Positions 1 through 10,704 of a stretch of DNA of 64,000 bases are shown one piece after another (position 1 is the first letter of the stretch; every line of letters starts with the position of its first letter). The notes under the pieces were generated by a model. That model was not told the DNA's origin. It saw only the letters and a program-made list of their open reading frames with translations, and did no database searches. Position numbers and translations under genes: made by a program. This DNA is from Polyangiaceae bacterium (GTDB taxonomy: Bacteria > Myxococcota_A > Polyangia > Polyangiales > Polyangiaceae), in assembly GCA_019637265.1 (NCBI GenBank), contig JAHBVY010000002.1, positions 124,001 to 188,000 on the forward strand, given 5' to 3'.

Positions 1-2008
1 AGCGATGGTGGGCGCTGAGGCCGAGCTGCATCGGGGGGAGCTGGCCCCAGGCGGGCGCCTTCAGCCAGGTGCGCGCACCACCGACCAGCCGTGAGTGATA
101 CGGGAGCAGGTCACTCACGAGCGTGCGACCGGGGGTGACGTCGCGCGGCTCTTGCAAGGCCATGTTGACTTCGAAAGTCAGCCACGCGCCGTAATGTAGC
201 GACAGCGCGCCCTCCGCGCCCAGCACCTCCGCGCGGCCCACGTTGAACGGCGTCACCACCCCGAAGGTGGAGCGGCGGTAAGCGATGAGCTCGCGACTCA
301 CGCGCGCGAAGCCGAGCGCGCTCACCTCCAAGCCGAGCCGCTCCGTGACCTGCGTGAGCACCGTCACCCCCACGTCCGCCGACTCACCGCGCTCCGCGGT
401 GAGCGCCGCGTTGCCCCGCACCAGCGCGGACAAACCGTAGAGCTCCCCGAGCGTGGCGTGACGCGCGTAGTGGCCCACGTTGGCGCGCAGCGTGACGGCG
501 CCGAGCTGCCAGCGCGCGCCCAGGCGACCTTCGGGCGTGAGGCTATCTTCCGGCCTGCCACGATCGCCGTCCGTCGCCACCACCGAGAGCCCGCCCGCGG
601 CGAGCAGCGACACGTCCGCGCCGAGCGCGAGCGTGCCCTCCAGCGCCGGGCGCAGGCTCGTGCGGAGCGCCTCCTCGCGCTCTCGCTGGACCAAGCTGAG
701 CGAGTCGCGCGACACCTCGAGCAGCGCGAGCGCGTGCACCGGGCCCAGGCGATGCTCCAGCTTCCCTTGCTGAGTGAGGCGCAGGCTCTGGTGATGGGCG
801 GGTACCTGACCGATGCCGATCTCGCTCAGCGGATCCGTCACGTGCTCACGCCCCAGCTGGAAGCTGGTGCTGAGCTCCACCGCGCAGGCGCCGCCGCCGC
901 GCTCGTCACCGCACGGAGCCCGCCCGGAGACGCCCGCGAGCAGCCGCTCCGTCGCGCTCCGCGCGCGCCGCGCCGGGACCACCCCGAGGCCGCTCACCCC
1001 GCGCTCCCGCGTGAGCCCGTTCAGCACGCTGAGCACGCGACCGCCGCCGGGCAGCCGCGTGACGCCGATCGCCCACAGCTCGTGGTCACGATGGTCCGCG
1101 TTGTCACGCACGCGCTCGCGGTCGTCGCGAGGGTCGAAGGTGGTGCCGCCGTCGTCGAGGTAGCGGAAATCATTGTCGGCCGCCGCGTGGCGGTAGGCGA
1201 CCAAGGCGCCGCTGCTCACTTGATCCTGATGACTGTCTACTGGGTCACGACGCCTCACGCCGCGGCGCCCATCACCGTCCCCCGAAGCGACGCTCACCGC
1301 CGCGCTCTGCCACGCTTCCCCGTAGCTCCCGAGGCCCGCCGCGAGCCGCAGCTGGCTGTGCTTGGGGAGGCGCGGCGAGAGGACCACGGCGCCCCCGAGC
1401 CCGAAGCTCCCGATAGCCGCCGGCGACGCCCCGCGGAACACCTCCACCCGATCCAAGACCCACAGCGGCAGCGCGCTGAGATCCGCCGCCCCGGTGATCT
1501 CATCGTTCAAGCGGAACGGCCCAAGGTACACCGGCACCTGCGCCGCGGTCGAGCCGCGGAGGCTCAAGGTAGCGCGCTCCGCTCGCGAGCCGCTCCGCGC
1601 CACCTCGAGCCCCGGCGCCCACTTCAGGACGTCCGTCGCCGCCGCGCCAGGAGCCGAGAGCTCCCCCTCGCGGATCACGGTGCTCGCCGCGCTCAGATCG
1701 CGCGAGGAGCGCCGCGAGCGGCTCCCGCGCACCTCCACATCTCCTTCGTTAGTTTCACTGACGTTAGGCGCTCCTGAAGCATCATCGTCAGCTTCACTGA
1801 CACCCGAGGCACCCGGCTCACCCGAAGCCTCTTCATCAGCTCCACTGACGACAGCCTCTCCTAGCTCACCCGAGCCCTCTTCCTCAATTTCACTGACGTC
1901 ACCGCCCCGAGGAGCCTCCTCGTCAGCTCCCCAAACCGTCCCCGCGAAGAGTGACGCGCAGAAGAGCGCTCGAAGCGCCGCGCGTCCCACGAAACCCGCG
2001 AAGAGCAC
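1..2008 (-). CDS. TonB-dependent outer-membrane receptor, 3' end cut by window edge
   Basis: Outer-membrane beta-barrel receptor that would import a siderophore, vitamin or other ligand using TonB energy; the ligand cannot be read from sequence. The frame is open from a GTG at 2008 to the window edge (about 669 residues). It starts with a signal peptide (residues 1 to about 30, ALFCASLFAGTVWGA), then an acidic repetitive linker (about 35-90). The plug follows, beginning EVRGSRSRRSSRDLSAAST with VIREGEL and RVEVFRGASPAAIGSFGLGG (typical plug motifs). The rest is alternating beta-strand sequence of the barrel; the last strands lie outside the window. An alternative GTG is at 1990. It lies 26 bases downstream of an acyl-CoA dehydrogenase on the same strand, so co-transcription is possible. 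Fold assignment is confident; substrate is unknown. Confidence 0.85.
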   Translation of the reverse strand, partial: MLFAGFVGRAALRALFCASLFAGTVWGADEEAPRGGDVSEIEEEGSGELGEAVVSGADEEASGEPGASGVSEADDDASGAPNVSETNEGDVEVRGSRSRRSSRDLSAASTVIREGELSAPGAAATDVLKWAPGLEVARSGSRAERATLSLRGSTAAQVPVYLGPFRLNDEITGAADLSALPLWVLDRVEVFRGASPAAIGSFGLGGAVVLSPRLPKHSQLRLAAGLGSYGEAWQSAAVSVASGDGDGRRGVRRRDPVDSHQDQVSSGALVAYRHAAADNDFRYLDDGGTTFDPRDDRERVRDNADHRDHELWAIGVTRLPGGGRVLSVLNGLTRERGVSGLGVVPARRARSATERLLAGVSGRAPCGDERGGGACAVELSTSFQLGREHVTDPLSEIGIGQVPAHHQSLRLTQQGKLEHRLGPVHALALLEVSRDSLSLVQREREEALRTSLRPALEGTLALGADVSLLAAGGLSVVATDGDRGRPEDSLTPEGRLGARWQLGAVTLRANVGHYARHATLGELYGLSALVRGNAALTAERGESADVGVTVLTQVTERLGLEVSALGFARVSRELIAYRRSTFGVVTPFNVGRAEVLGAEGALSLHYGAWLTFEVNMALQEPRDVTPGRTLVSDLLPYHSRLVGGARTWLKAPAWGQLPPMQLGLSAHHR
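1747..1898 (-). repeat. Degenerate 39/48-bp coding repeat in the receptor linker
   Basis: Four copies of a CGTCAGNTTCACTGACG-like inverted repeat sit at 1747, 1786, 1834 and 1882 (spacings 39, 48 and 48, all multiples of 3). Read on the minus strand they give the peptide repeats VSEIEEEGSGELGEAV, VSGADEEASGEPGASG, VSEADDDASGAPN and VSETNEGD. They lie between the signal peptide and the plug. The same DNA seed occurs elsewhere in the window. Confidence 0.8.
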
Positions 2009-2034
2009 CCCAAGGCCTCATCTAGAGCGCCAGC

Positions 2035-3180
<1,146 letters not shown>

Positions 3181-3373
3181 GTTGGGCTCCTGGTTCGGGG
3201 CGCAGGATCAGGCACAGGGTCGGGTGCGAGCGCGAGGCGCGTCCGCTTTCAGGCGTGGCGTCTCGACGCAGGGGGCTTCGGGGCTCGAGGAGCCGGCTTA
3301 TACCGCGAGACCCAACTCGCGACATCGGGCTATAACAAGGCAGTGGCGGACGCTCCGAGCTCAAGGGTCGACG

Positions 3374-3445
3374 GCGCAGCGCCCAGTCGAAGCGCCATGC
3401 CAAGTCAAGGCGCAGCGCCAAGTCAAAGCGCAGTGCCCGGTCGAG
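3374..3445 (+). repeat. Four 18-bp tandem repeats
   Basis: Imperfect units of the type GCGCAGCGCCAAGTCAAA begin at 3374, 3392, 3410 and 3428. In the frame of the following membrane protein they encode hexapeptides AAPSRS, AMPSQG, AAPSQS and AVPGRG. They sit at or just before its N-terminus, which makes the start codon uncertain. Confidence 0.75.
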
Positions 3446-3990
3446 GCACCGCGCGGATCCAAGGCGTCGGCCCCACGCTGATCGTGCTGTACGGCGTGCT
3501 CGGCGTGGTCACCCTGCTTGGTCAGGCCATCTACCGGCTGACCCCCGTCGCGCTCGAAGCGCTCGGGCAGCTCTCCCAGCCACAGGCGGCGATGCTCCTC
3601 GGGTGGACCCTGTTCATGCTCTACAGCGAGGGGTATCGCGGCTTCCAAAAACGCTTCTCCCCCAAGGTGGTGAAGCGCGCGCTGCACCTCGCCGCGCACC
3701 CACGCCCGCTGTTCGTGTTGCTGGCGCCCGCGTACTGCATGGCCTTCTTCCACGCTACGCGCCGCGGCCTCATCACCGCCTGGGGCGTCACCAGCATGGT
3801 GGTGAGCCTGGTGATCCTGGTGCGCTTCGTGCCCCAACCGTGGCGCGGGATGATCGACGGCGGCGTCGTGCTGGGCCTCGCCTGGGGGGTGGTCACCCTG
3901 CTTTACAACACCTGGGTGGGCCTGCGCGGCGGCGACATCACCGCCCCCAGCGAGCTCCCCAACTCATCAGCCCAGCTGACCGCGAGCTGA
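3397..3990 (+). CDS. Hypothetical multi-pass membrane protein
   Basis: Unknown function. About 197 residues with roughly five predicted membrane segments: LIVLYGVLGVVTLLGQAIY, AAMLLGWTLFMLY, PLFVLLAPAYCMAFF, LITAWGVTSMVVSLVILVRF and GGVVLGLAWGVVTLLY. Between segments 2 and 3 is a basic loop (RGFQKRFSPKVVKRALH) that should face the cytoplasm. An upstream in-frame GTG at 3343 is equally possible and would add a low-complexity Ala/Pro/Ser hexapeptide repeat. Divergent from the acyl-CoA dehydrogenase. No motif points to an enzyme or transporter family. Confidence 0.65.
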   Translation: MPSQGAAPSQSAVPGRGTARIQGVGPTLIVLYGVLGVVTLLGQAIYRLTPVALEALGQLSQPQAAMLLGWTLFMLYSEGYRGFQKRFSPKVVKRALHLAAHPRPLFVLLAPAYCMAFFHATRRGLITAWGVTSMVVSLVILVRFVPQPWRGMIDGGVVLGLAWGVVTLLYNTWVGLRGGDITAPSELPNSSAQLTAS

Positions 3991-4090
3991 CTGGAGAGCG
4001 CACGAGGCGCCCCGTGGGCATCGCGGCCCTGACGCTCATGAGCCACCGACGCGACCCGCATGGCTCACCAGATTTCCGCGCAGCAATCTC

Positions 4091-4130
4091 GGGATCGGGG
4101 GGTTCGCCTGCACCGCGCCGGACGGCAGCG
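4091..4130 (+). repeat. Divergent copy of the G-rich intergenic repeat
   Basis: GATCGGGGGGTTCG followed by CACCGCGCCGGACGGCAGCG resembles the G-rich intergenic element found elsewhere (GATCGGGGGGTTGGACGG then CACCGC). It lies in a convergent gap between the membrane protein and the next minus-strand gene. Confidence 0.4.
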
Positions 4131-4140
4131 CCCCAGGCTG

Positions 4141-4680
4141 TTAGTTGGTCAGGACACCGAGCGAGTGCTCGGGCGCGGCGGCTCGCGCGTCCACGCCGCG
4201 CTCGGGCTGCGCCGATGGCGCTCGCGAGCTGTCAGCCCCGCGCTGGCCATGGCCGTCAAACTTCACGGAGACCACCAGCTCCGGGCCCGCGACCTCGCAC
4301 AGCGTACCGGCCAGCGCGAACAGCTGACGGCGCGCCTCATCGCTCGCGTCGGCGCTCGTCGTGATCACCAGCGGCGCGCGGTGCCGGAGCGCCACGCGCG
4401 CGAGCAGCCGCGCGACGCGGGCCCGCGCGTTCAGCGTGCGCTCATCGAGCGCCTCGCCGGCGGCGAGCACCACGCAGCCGAGGTAGGCCGTTTGTTTGAC
4501 TAAATCCACCTCGAGGTTCCGCAGCCGCCCGATGACGCGGCGCGTGAACTCACGGGTGCATTCGCCGGGGGGCTGCGAGACGATCACCGCGCCCTCAGGC
4601 CGCTGGCAAGCCTCGTACCAACCAGGCCACGCGGCACCCCGCTCGAGGACGATCCAACTCAGCGCGCTGGGTTCCTGCAT
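4141..4680 (-). CDS. Conserved-looking hypothetical protein
   Basis: Not recognised. 179 residues, soluble, alternating helix/strand pattern. Segments EGAVIVSQPPGECTREFTRRVIGRL, LGCVVLAAGEALDERTLNARARVARLLAR and APLVITTSADASDEARRQLFALAGTLC resemble a Rossmann-like or universal-stress-type alpha/beta fold without a clear ligand motif. The final 40 residues are Ala/Arg-rich and probably disordered. It is the last gene behind sucA-sucB-lpd on the same strand, 80 bases after lpd, so it may be co-transcribed. A function in 2-oxoacid metabolism is not indicated. Confidence 0.65.
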   Translation of the reverse strand: MQEPSALSWIVLERGAAWPGWYEACQRPEGAVIVSQPPGECTREFTRRVIGRLRNLEVDLVKQTAYLGCVVLAAGEALDERTLNARARVARLLARVALRHRAPLVITTSADASDEARRQLFALAGTLCEVAGPELVVSVKFDGHGQRGADSSRAPSAQPERGVDARAAAPEHSLGVLTN

Positions 4681-4760
4681 GTGGGCGCATCAACCCCAGA
4701 GGCGCCCAGGCTATTCCGAGCGCCCCATCCCACCGCCGGCCGACTGGCCCGCACCGAGCG

Positions 4761-6164
4761 TCAGATGTGGATCGGACGCTTGTCCACCGCGAGCGCGGCT
4801 TCCTTCACCACCTCGGCCAGCGTGGGGTGCGCGTGGCAGGCGCGGGCGATGTCCTCGCTGCTGGCGCCGTACTCCATGGCCACCGCGCACTCCGCGATCA
4901 AGTCGCCGGCGCGCGGGCCCAGGATGTGGACGCCGAGCACGCGGTCCGTCTCCGCGTGCGCGAGCATCTTCACGCGGCCCTCGGTGCTGCCCAACGCGCG
5001 GGCGCGCCCGTTGGCCATGAACGGGAAGGAGCCCTTACGATACGGGACGCCCGCCTCCTTGAGCTCCTCCTCCGTGCGGCCCACGCAGGCTATCTCCGGG
5101 TGCGTGTACACCACGCTCGGGATCGCGTCGTAGTTCACGTGACCATAGCCGGTGACGAGGTACTCCGCACAGGCCACGCCCTCATCCTCCGCCTTGTGCG
5201 CGAGCATCGGGCCGCGGATGACATCGCCAATGGCATAGACGCCGGGCGCGCTGGTCTCGAAGTGCGCCCCGACCGGCACGCGGCCGCGCTCGTCCAGCGC
5301 GACGCCGATGGTGTCGAGGGCGAGGCCCTCCGTGTTGGGGAGCCGCCCGGTGCTGAGCAGCACGCGATCGCAATGGATGGGCTCCGCGCCGTCCACCTCC
5401 ACCACCGCGCCCTCGCCTTCCTGGCGCGCGCCCGTCACCCGGGAGCCCAAGCGGAACACGAGGCCCTGCTTCTCGAAGACGCGCTTCGCCTCGCGCGCGA
5501 GCTCTTCGTCCATGCCGGGGAGGATGCGGTCCAGGTACTCGAGCACGGTGACCTGCGCGCCGAGCCGGCTCCACACGCTGCCGAGCTCGAGCCCGATGAC
5601 GCCGGCGCCGATCACCACCAAGTGCTTCGGCACCTCGGGGTAGCTGAGCGCCTCCGTGCTGCCGCCCACGCGGTCACCGTCCAGCTCCACCCCACGAAGC
5701 GGCGCGAGCCGGCTGCCGGTGGCGATGATGACGCGCGGGGCGCTGAGCGCCGTCTCCGCGCCATCGTCAGCCCGCACGACTACCTGGGTGTCGCCGCCGG
5801 CCTGGCCCGTGAAGCGACCGTGGCCAAAGTAGCGCGTGATCTTGTGCTTCTTGAAGAGGCCGGCGATACCCGAGGTGAGCCCCTCCACGATGGTGTCCTT
5901 GCGCGCGAGCATGGTGGGGAGATCCAGCTCCACGCCGGAGGCGCGCACACCGAAGCTCGCCAGCGCGTGCTGCGCCTCGTGGAAGCGCTCGCTCGCCTCG
6001 AGCAGCGCCTTGCTCGGGATGCAGCCGACACGGAGGCAGGTGCCACCGAGCGCCGGCTCCAACTCCACGCAGCCCACGTTCAGGCCGAGCTGCGCCGCGC
6101 GGATGGCGGCGACGTAGCCGCCCGGGCCCGCGCCGATCACGATGAGATCATGCTGGGTGCTCAT
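4761..6164 (-). CDS. lpdA: Dihydrolipoyl dehydrogenase (E3)
   Basis: FAD enzyme that reoxidises the dihydrolipoyl arm of 2-oxoacid dehydrogenase complexes with NAD+. About 467 residues from ATG 6164, which begins MSTQHDLIVIGAGPGGYVAA (FAD-binding GxGxxG). The redox disulfide is in GGTCLRVGCIPSKALLE; the NAD site is VVIGAGVIGLELGSVW; the second FAD motif is GVYAIGDVIRGPMLAHKAEDEG; and the C-terminal HAHPTLAE carries the catalytic His/Glu pair. An upstream in-frame start at 6203 would overlap sucB and add a non-conserved tail, so 6164 is preferred. It begins one base after the sucB stop, indicating translational coupling and a role in the 2-oxoglutarate dehydrogenase complex. Confidence 0.97.
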   Translation of the reverse strand: MSTQHDLIVIGAGPGGYVAAIRAAQLGLNVGCVELEPALGGTCLRVGCIPSKALLEASERFHEAQHALASFGVRASGVELDLPTMLARKDTIVEGLTSGIAGLFKKHKITRYFGHGRFTGQAGGDTQVVVRADDGAETALSAPRVIIATGSRLAPLRGVELDGDRVGGSTEALSYPEVPKHLVVIGAGVIGLELGSVWSRLGAQVTVLEYLDRILPGMDEELAREAKRVFEKQGLVFRLGSRVTGARQEGEGAVVEVDGAEPIHCDRVLLSTGRLPNTEGLALDTIGVALDERGRVPVGAHFETSAPGVYAIGDVIRGPMLAHKAEDEGVACAEYLVTGYGHVNYDAIPSVVYTHPEIACVGRTEEELKEAGVPYRKGSFPFMANGRARALGSTEGRVKMLAHAETDRVLGVHILGPRAGDLIAECAVAMEYGASSEDIARACHAHPTLAEVVKEAALAVDKRPIHI

Positions 6165-6165
6165 G

Positions 6166-7374
6166 TCACACCTCGAGCAGCATGCGGGTGGGCTCTTCGA
6201 CACACTCCTTGATGCGCTTCAAGAAGGTGACCGCCTCGCGTCCGTCGACGATGCGGTGATCGTAAGTCAGGGCGATGTACATCATCGGGCGGATCACCAC
6301 TTGGCCGTTGCGCGCCACGGGGCGGTCTTGAATGCCGTGGAGCCCGAGGATGCCGCTCTGCGGTGGGTTGATGATGGGCGTGGAGAGCAGCGAGCCGTAC
6401 ACCCCGCCGTTCGAGACGGTGAAGGTGCCGCCCTGGAGCTCCTCGAGCTTGAGCGTGTTGGCTTTGGCGCGCGCCCCGAAGTCGGCGATGGTCTGCTCCA
6501 CCTCGGCGAAGCTGAGGCGCTCCGCGTTGCGGATGATCGGCACCACCAGGCCCTTGCCGCCGCCCACCGCGACGCCGATGTCGGCGTAGTTGTGGTAGAC
6601 GATGTCCGTCCCTTGGATCTCGGCGTTCACCTGGGGCACCAGCCGCACGGCGTCGCACACCGCCTTCACGAAGAAGGACATGAAGCCGAGCTTGATGCCG
6701 TAGCGCTCGGTGAACAGCGGCTGCCACTCCTTACGGGCCGCCATCGCCGCGGACATATCCACCTCGTTGAAGGTGGTGAGCAGGGCAGCTGTCTGCTGTG
6801 ACTGCACCAGCCGCTCGGCGATGCGGCGGCGCATCGGCGTCATCGGGACCGCCTCCGTCTGCCGCGAGCCGCCCAGCGCGGGGGCAGGAGCCTTGGCGGC
6901 GGGCGCGGTCGGCGCCGCAGCGGGCTGAGCGCGCTGCACGTCCTCCTTCAGGAGCCGCCCGCCGGGACCGGTGGGGGTGACGTCTTGTGCGCTGAGGCCG
7001 CGCGTGGCGAGCTCGCGCGCGGCGGCGGGCATCACCCGCGTCTCGCCGCTGGGAGCCGGCGCCGGCGCGGCAGGGGCTGCTGCGGGTGCCGGTGCGGCCG
7101 GCGCTGCTGCCGCAGCCGGCGCTGCGGCCGCGACGGCGCCCGCTTCCATCATCCCCACCACGTCGCCCACCTGGGCGCTCGAACCCGCGGTGATGAGGAT
7201 CTGCGTGATGACGCCATCCGCCGGCGCCGGCAGCTCGACCGTGACCTTGTCCGTCTCGATCATCACCACCGGCTCGTCACGCTTGACCGCGTCACCCACC
7301 TTCTTCAGCCAGTCACCGATCAACACCTCGGTGATGGACTCACCCACTTCAGGCACTTTGAGTTCGAGGGCCAT
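6166..7374 (-). CDS. sucB: Dihydrolipoamide succinyltransferase, E2 of 2-oxoglutarate dehydrogenase
   Basis: Transfers the succinyl group from lipoamide to CoA in the TCA cycle. 402 residues from ATG 7374 ([20 protein letters not shown]). One lipoyl domain (1-75) with the lipoyl-lysine in [12 protein letters not shown], an Ala/Pro-rich hinge (about 80-120), a peripheral-subunit binding domain ([18 protein letters not shown]) and the catalytic domain ending with [12 protein letters not shown] (the DHRxxDG catalytic motif). The GESITE N-terminus and ETDKV context favour a succinyl- rather than acetyl-transferase. Lies 143 bases after sucA and directly before lpdA. Confidence 0.96.
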   Translation of the reverse strand: MALELKVPEVGESITEVLIGDWLKKVGDAVKRDEPVVMIETDKVTVELPAPADGVITQILITAGSSAQVGDVVGMMEAGAVAAAAPAAAAAPAAPAPAAAPAAPAPAPSGETRVMPAAARELATRGLSAQDVTPTGPGGRLLKEDVQRAQPAAAPTAPAAKAPAPALGGSRQTEAVPMTPMRRRIAERLVQSQQTAALLTTFNEVDMSAAMAARKEWQPLFTERYGIKLGFMSFFVKAVCDAVRLVPQVNAEIQGTDIVYHNYADIGVAVGGGKGLVVPIIRNAERLSFAEVEQTIADFGARAKANTLKLEELQGGTFTVSNGGVYGSLLSTPIINPPQSGILGLHGIQDRPVARNGQVVIRPMMYIALTYDHRIVDGREAVTFLKRIKECVEEPTRMLLEV

Positions 7375-7517
7375 GGATACGTACGTGCTCCTGTCGATGC
7401 AGTCGGGGGCCCAACCCATGGGCCCGCTGAGAGCTCTCCTCGCCGGCGCCGCGCCCGCGAGACGGCGCGACCCTATCACGCCTTCCCGCGCCGCGCGCCC
7501 CGCCGAGAGGGCGCGGC

Positions 7518-10403
7518 TCAGTCCGTGCTGAACGCCCGCGCCTGAAGCTCCGTTTGCTCCAGGCGGTGCGCCGCCAGCGAGCCGGTCGCGGGGCTGGCGG
7601 ACTCCGCGCGGTAGACCCCGGAGAACGGCAGGCGCCCCAGGATTTTCTCGCCGAAGCGCGCGCGCAGCGTGCGCCACGCGCCCATGTTCTCCGGCTCGTT
7701 CTGCACCCAGACCACGGGGGTGCCGTCGGGGAACGGCGCGAGCACGTCGCGGATGAGCGCGTCCGGCAGCGGGTAATACTGCTCGATGCGGACGATCGCG
7801 ATGTCCTCACGGCCGAGCTCGGCGCGCTGCTTCAGCAGCTCGTAGTACACCTTGCCGCTGCAGAGCAGCACGCGCGAGATGCGCCGACCGCCATTCACCG
7901 GGAGGTCGTCCCCAATCACGCGCTGGAAGCGCCCGGACATGTCGTCCAGGCTGCTCACCGCCTCCGGCAGGCGCAGCAAGCTCTTCGGCGTGAACACCAC
8001 CAGCGGCTTGCGCCATGGGCGAAGCACCTGACGCCGCAGGCAGTGGAAATACTGCGCGGGCGTGCTCGGCTCCACCACCTGGATGTTGTCCTCCGCGGCG
8101 AGCGCCAGGAAGCGCTCGATGCGCGCGCTCGAGTGCTCCGGGCCCTGCCCCTCGAAGCCGTGTGGGAGCAGCAAGACCAAGCCGCTCAGCCGCTTCCACT
8201 TGTCCTCCGCGCTGACCAAGAACTGATCGATGATCACCTGGGCGGTGTTGGCGAAGTCACCGAACTGCGCCTCCCACACCACCAGCCCGTCGGGCCAGTC
8301 CAGGCTGTACCCCCACTCGAAGCCCATCACCCCGGCCTCGCTCAGCGCGCTGTTGTAGATCTCCACGCCCGCCTGGTTCGGCGACAGCTTCGCGAGCGGC
8401 GTGTAGGTGCGGCCGTCCTCCACGTCGTACAGCACCGCGTGACGCTGGCTGAAGGTGCCGCGCCCGGTGTCCTGCCCGGTGATGCGGATCCGCTTGCCCT
8501 CGGTGAGCAGGCTGGCAAACGCGAGCGCCTCCGCGGTGCCCCAGTCGATGCCGCGCTTGCCCTCGGCCATCTCGGCGCGCTGCTTCAGCAGGCGCACGAC
8601 CTTGGGGTGCGGGTGGAAATCGTCAGGCACCCGCGTGAGCCGCGCGAGGAGGTCAGCCAGGATGTCTTTGTCGACCCCGGTGTCCACCACCGCGACGCCC
8701 TCCTCGGGACCGCCGAGGTAGCCCTTCCAAATCCCGCCGAGCCAGTCCACCTGCTTCACGTAGTCGCGGCGCCGCGCCTCGCTGAGCTCGGTCTCCAGGT
8801 TGTCGCGGCGATCCACCGCGATTTGATCGGCCTCTTCCCGGGTGATGCCGCCGAGCGCGAGCAGGTGCTCGAGGTAGCCCTCGCGCACGCTCTTTCGTTG
8901 CGAGATGGCGCGGTAGAGCACCGGCTGGGTGAACGCGGGCTCGTCGCCCTCGTTGTGACCGTGGCGGCGGTAGCCGTACATGTCGATCACCACGTCGCGC
9001 CGGAATCGCGCGCGGAAATCCATCGCGAGCTGCACCACGTGAGCGACCGCGTCCGGGTCCTCGCCGTTGACGTGGAAGATCGGGCTCTGCAGCATCTTGG
9101 CGACGTCCGTCGCGTACATGGTGGAGCGCGACTGACCGGGCGGCGTGGTGAAGCCGATCTGGTTGTTCACCACGATGTGCACCGTGCCGCCCACGGTGTA
9201 GGCGGTGAGCTCGCTGAGGTTCAGCGTCTCCGGGACGATGCCTTCGCCCGCGAACGCGGCGTCGCCGTGGATCAAGATCGGGATCTTGCGGACGCGCTCG
9301 GTGTCGCCCTCGCGATCTTGCTTCGCGCGCACGCGACCAATCGCCACCGGGTTCACGAACTCGAGGTGGCTCGGGTTGAAGCACAAGGAGAGGTGCACCT
9401 TGCTGCCCGACGAGGTCTCGTAGTCCGAGCTGTACCCCAGGTGGTACTTCACGTCGCCGCCGCCGATGTAAAGCTCCGGGTCCACGTCCTCGAACTCGCG
9501 GAAGATCTCGCGGGGGCTCTTGCCCATGATGTTCGCGAGCACGTTCAGGCGCCCGCGGTGCGCCATGCCGAGCACCAGCTCATCCACGCCGTGCCCAGCC
9601 GCGCGATCGATCAGCAGATCGAGCAAGGGGATCAGGCTCTCCGAGCCCTCCAGGGAGAAGCTCTTGGCGCCGAGGAATTTCTTCTGGACGAACTCCTCGA
9701 AGATCACCGCGTCGGTCAGCTTCGAGAGGATGCGACGCTGCTCGGCGCGGGTCAGGGTGGTGCGGTTGTCGTCACCTTCCATCCGCTCTTGGAGCCAGTT
9801 CTTCGCGGCCAGGTCGTCGATGTGCATGAACTGCACGCCCACGGACTGACAGTAGGTCGCCTCGAGGCGCTCGATGATCTCGCGCAGCGTGAGCGTCTCC
9901 GTGCCGTAGATGGTGCGGCTCGAGAAGCGCATGTCGAGATCCGACTCGTCGAGCCCGTAGAAGCCGATGGTCAGCTCGACTGGCTCTTCTCCACGTGGTA
10001 ATCCGAGCGGATCGATCTTGGCGATCATGTGGCCGCGCACGCGGTAGGCGCGGATGAGCTGGTCGACGCGATCTTGCTTCACCACCAGATCGCTCACGCC
10101 CTCATCCACCGGGTGCAGCGAGCCGAGCGGCGGGTGGCGGAGCGCGAGCTGCGCGCTGCCGTTCGGCTCGAAGCCGCGCGCGGGGGCGGGGCGACCGTTC
10201 GGCTTGTAGGCGGCGCGGTCTGCCGGCGGGTTGAACAGCGACGCAGCCCGGAAGCTGGGGCCGAGCTGCGCCGAGCCCCCCTGACCCGTCGACGCGAAGT
10301 ACGCGCGCCAGTCCTCCGGCACGCTGGTGGGGTCCTGAAGGTAAGCGGCGTACAGCTCCTCGGCGAAGGCGAGGTTGGATGCGTTCAGATCCGGGTGTGG
10401 CAT
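7518..10403 (-). CDS. sucA: 2-oxoglutarate dehydrogenase E1 component
   Basis: Thiamine-diphosphate-dependent decarboxylase of the TCA cycle. 961 residues, the usual length. The N-terminal E2-binding segment ([23 protein letters not shown]) is followed by the E1 domain ([23 protein letters not shown]). The ThDP motif is [20 protein letters not shown] ending [10 protein letters not shown]. The [18 protein letters not shown] stretch, a transketolase-like pyrimidine domain and the C-terminal [23 protein letters not shown] segment are all present. First gene of sucA-sucB-lpdA on the minus strand; a GGAG lies about 9 bases before the ATG. A complete oxidative TCA step implies respiratory metabolism. 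Confidence 0.97.
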   Translation of the reverse strand: MPHPDLNASNLAFAEELYAAYLQDPTSVPEDWRAYFASTGQGGSAQLGPSFRAASLFNPPADRAAYKPNGRPAPARGFEPNGSAQLALRHPPLGSLHPVDEGVSDLVVKQDRVDQLIRAYRVRGHMIAKIDPLGLPRGEEPVELTIGFYGLDESDLDMRFSSRTIYGTETLTLREIIERLEATYCQSVGVQFMHIDDLAAKNWLQERMEGDDNRTTLTRAEQRRILSKLTDAVIFEEFVQKKFLGAKSFSLEGSESLIPLLDLLIDRAAGHGVDELVLGMAHRGRLNVLANIMGKSPREIFREFEDVDPELYIGGGDVKYHLGYSSDYETSSGSKVHLSLCFNPSHLEFVNPVAIGRVRAKQDREGDTERVRKIPILIHGDAAFAGEGIVPETLNLSELTAYTVGGTVHIVVNNQIGFTTPPGQSRSTMYATDVAKMLQSPIFHVNGEDPDAVAHVVQLAMDFRARFRRDVVIDMYGYRRHGHNEGDEPAFTQPVLYRAISQRKSVREGYLEHLLALGGITREEADQIAVDRRDNLETELSEARRRDYVKQVDWLGGIWKGYLGGPEEGVAVVDTGVDKDILADLLARLTRVPDDFHPHPKVVRLLKQRAEMAEGKRGIDWGTAEALAFASLLTEGKRIRITGQDTGRGTFSQRHAVLYDVEDGRTYTPLAKLSPNQAGVEIYNSALSEAGVMGFEWGYSLDWPDGLVVWEAQFGDFANTAQVIIDQFLVSAEDKWKRLSGLVLLLPHGFEGQGPEHSSARIERFLALAAEDNIQVVEPSTPAQYFHCLRRQVLRPWRKPLVVFTPKSLLRLPEAVSSLDDMSGRFQRVIGDDLPVNGGRRISRVLLCSGKVYYELLKQRAELGREDIAIVRIEQYYPLPDALIRDVLAPFPDGTPVVWVQNEPENMGAWRTLRARFGEKILGRLPFSGVYRAESASPATGSLAAHRLEQTELQARAFSTD

Positions 10404-10704
10404 GTCTCGATCGCTCCGTTGGGGCTGCCTCTAGCAGCTCCGGCCTGAGAACCCCCCTTCGATATCGATTCGCGGCGCCAAAGCAAGCCCAAGCAACGCC
10501 TCCGCGGCTCAAATCGCGGGTTCCTGCGGGTGGCTGAGCCGAAATGAGACCTCGAAGGGCCGGATCGAGGTGCCTCGGCCGGCGTGCTTGGCGCCATTTC
10601 GGCGGTGTAGAGGGCCGGGAGGCCCGGTGTTTGCCAAACCCCCAAACCCGAGGACCCTCTGGTCAACTAAGCTAACTATCGGTGCCTGGTCACGTCAGCC
10701 AAGA
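10404..10704. other. Intergenic region upstream of sucA
   Basis: No gene seen. It must contain the sucA promoter (minus strand), but no convincing -35/-10 pair stands out. It holds one copy of the G-rich intergenic repeat in minus orientation (CCAAACCCCCAAACCCG, 10634-10650). Confidence 0.5.
10634..10653 (-). repeat. G-rich intergenic repeat, copy near the TetR 3' end
   Basis: Plus-strand CCAAACCCCCAAACCCGAGG, i.e. GGGTTTGGGGGTTTGG on the minus strand; belongs to the dispersed family described for 11516, 24328, 40051, 42346, 61607 and others. Confidence 0.6.

Noticed and set aside
458-1777. Long plus-strand open frame opposite the TonB receptor
   Set aside because: Arg/Ala/His-rich low-complexity product with no motifs; the minus strand has a clear receptor and third-position G/C bias.
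7554-10001. 815-codon plus-strand open frame opposite sucA
   Set aside because: Antisense shadow caused by high G+C; sucA is unmistakable.
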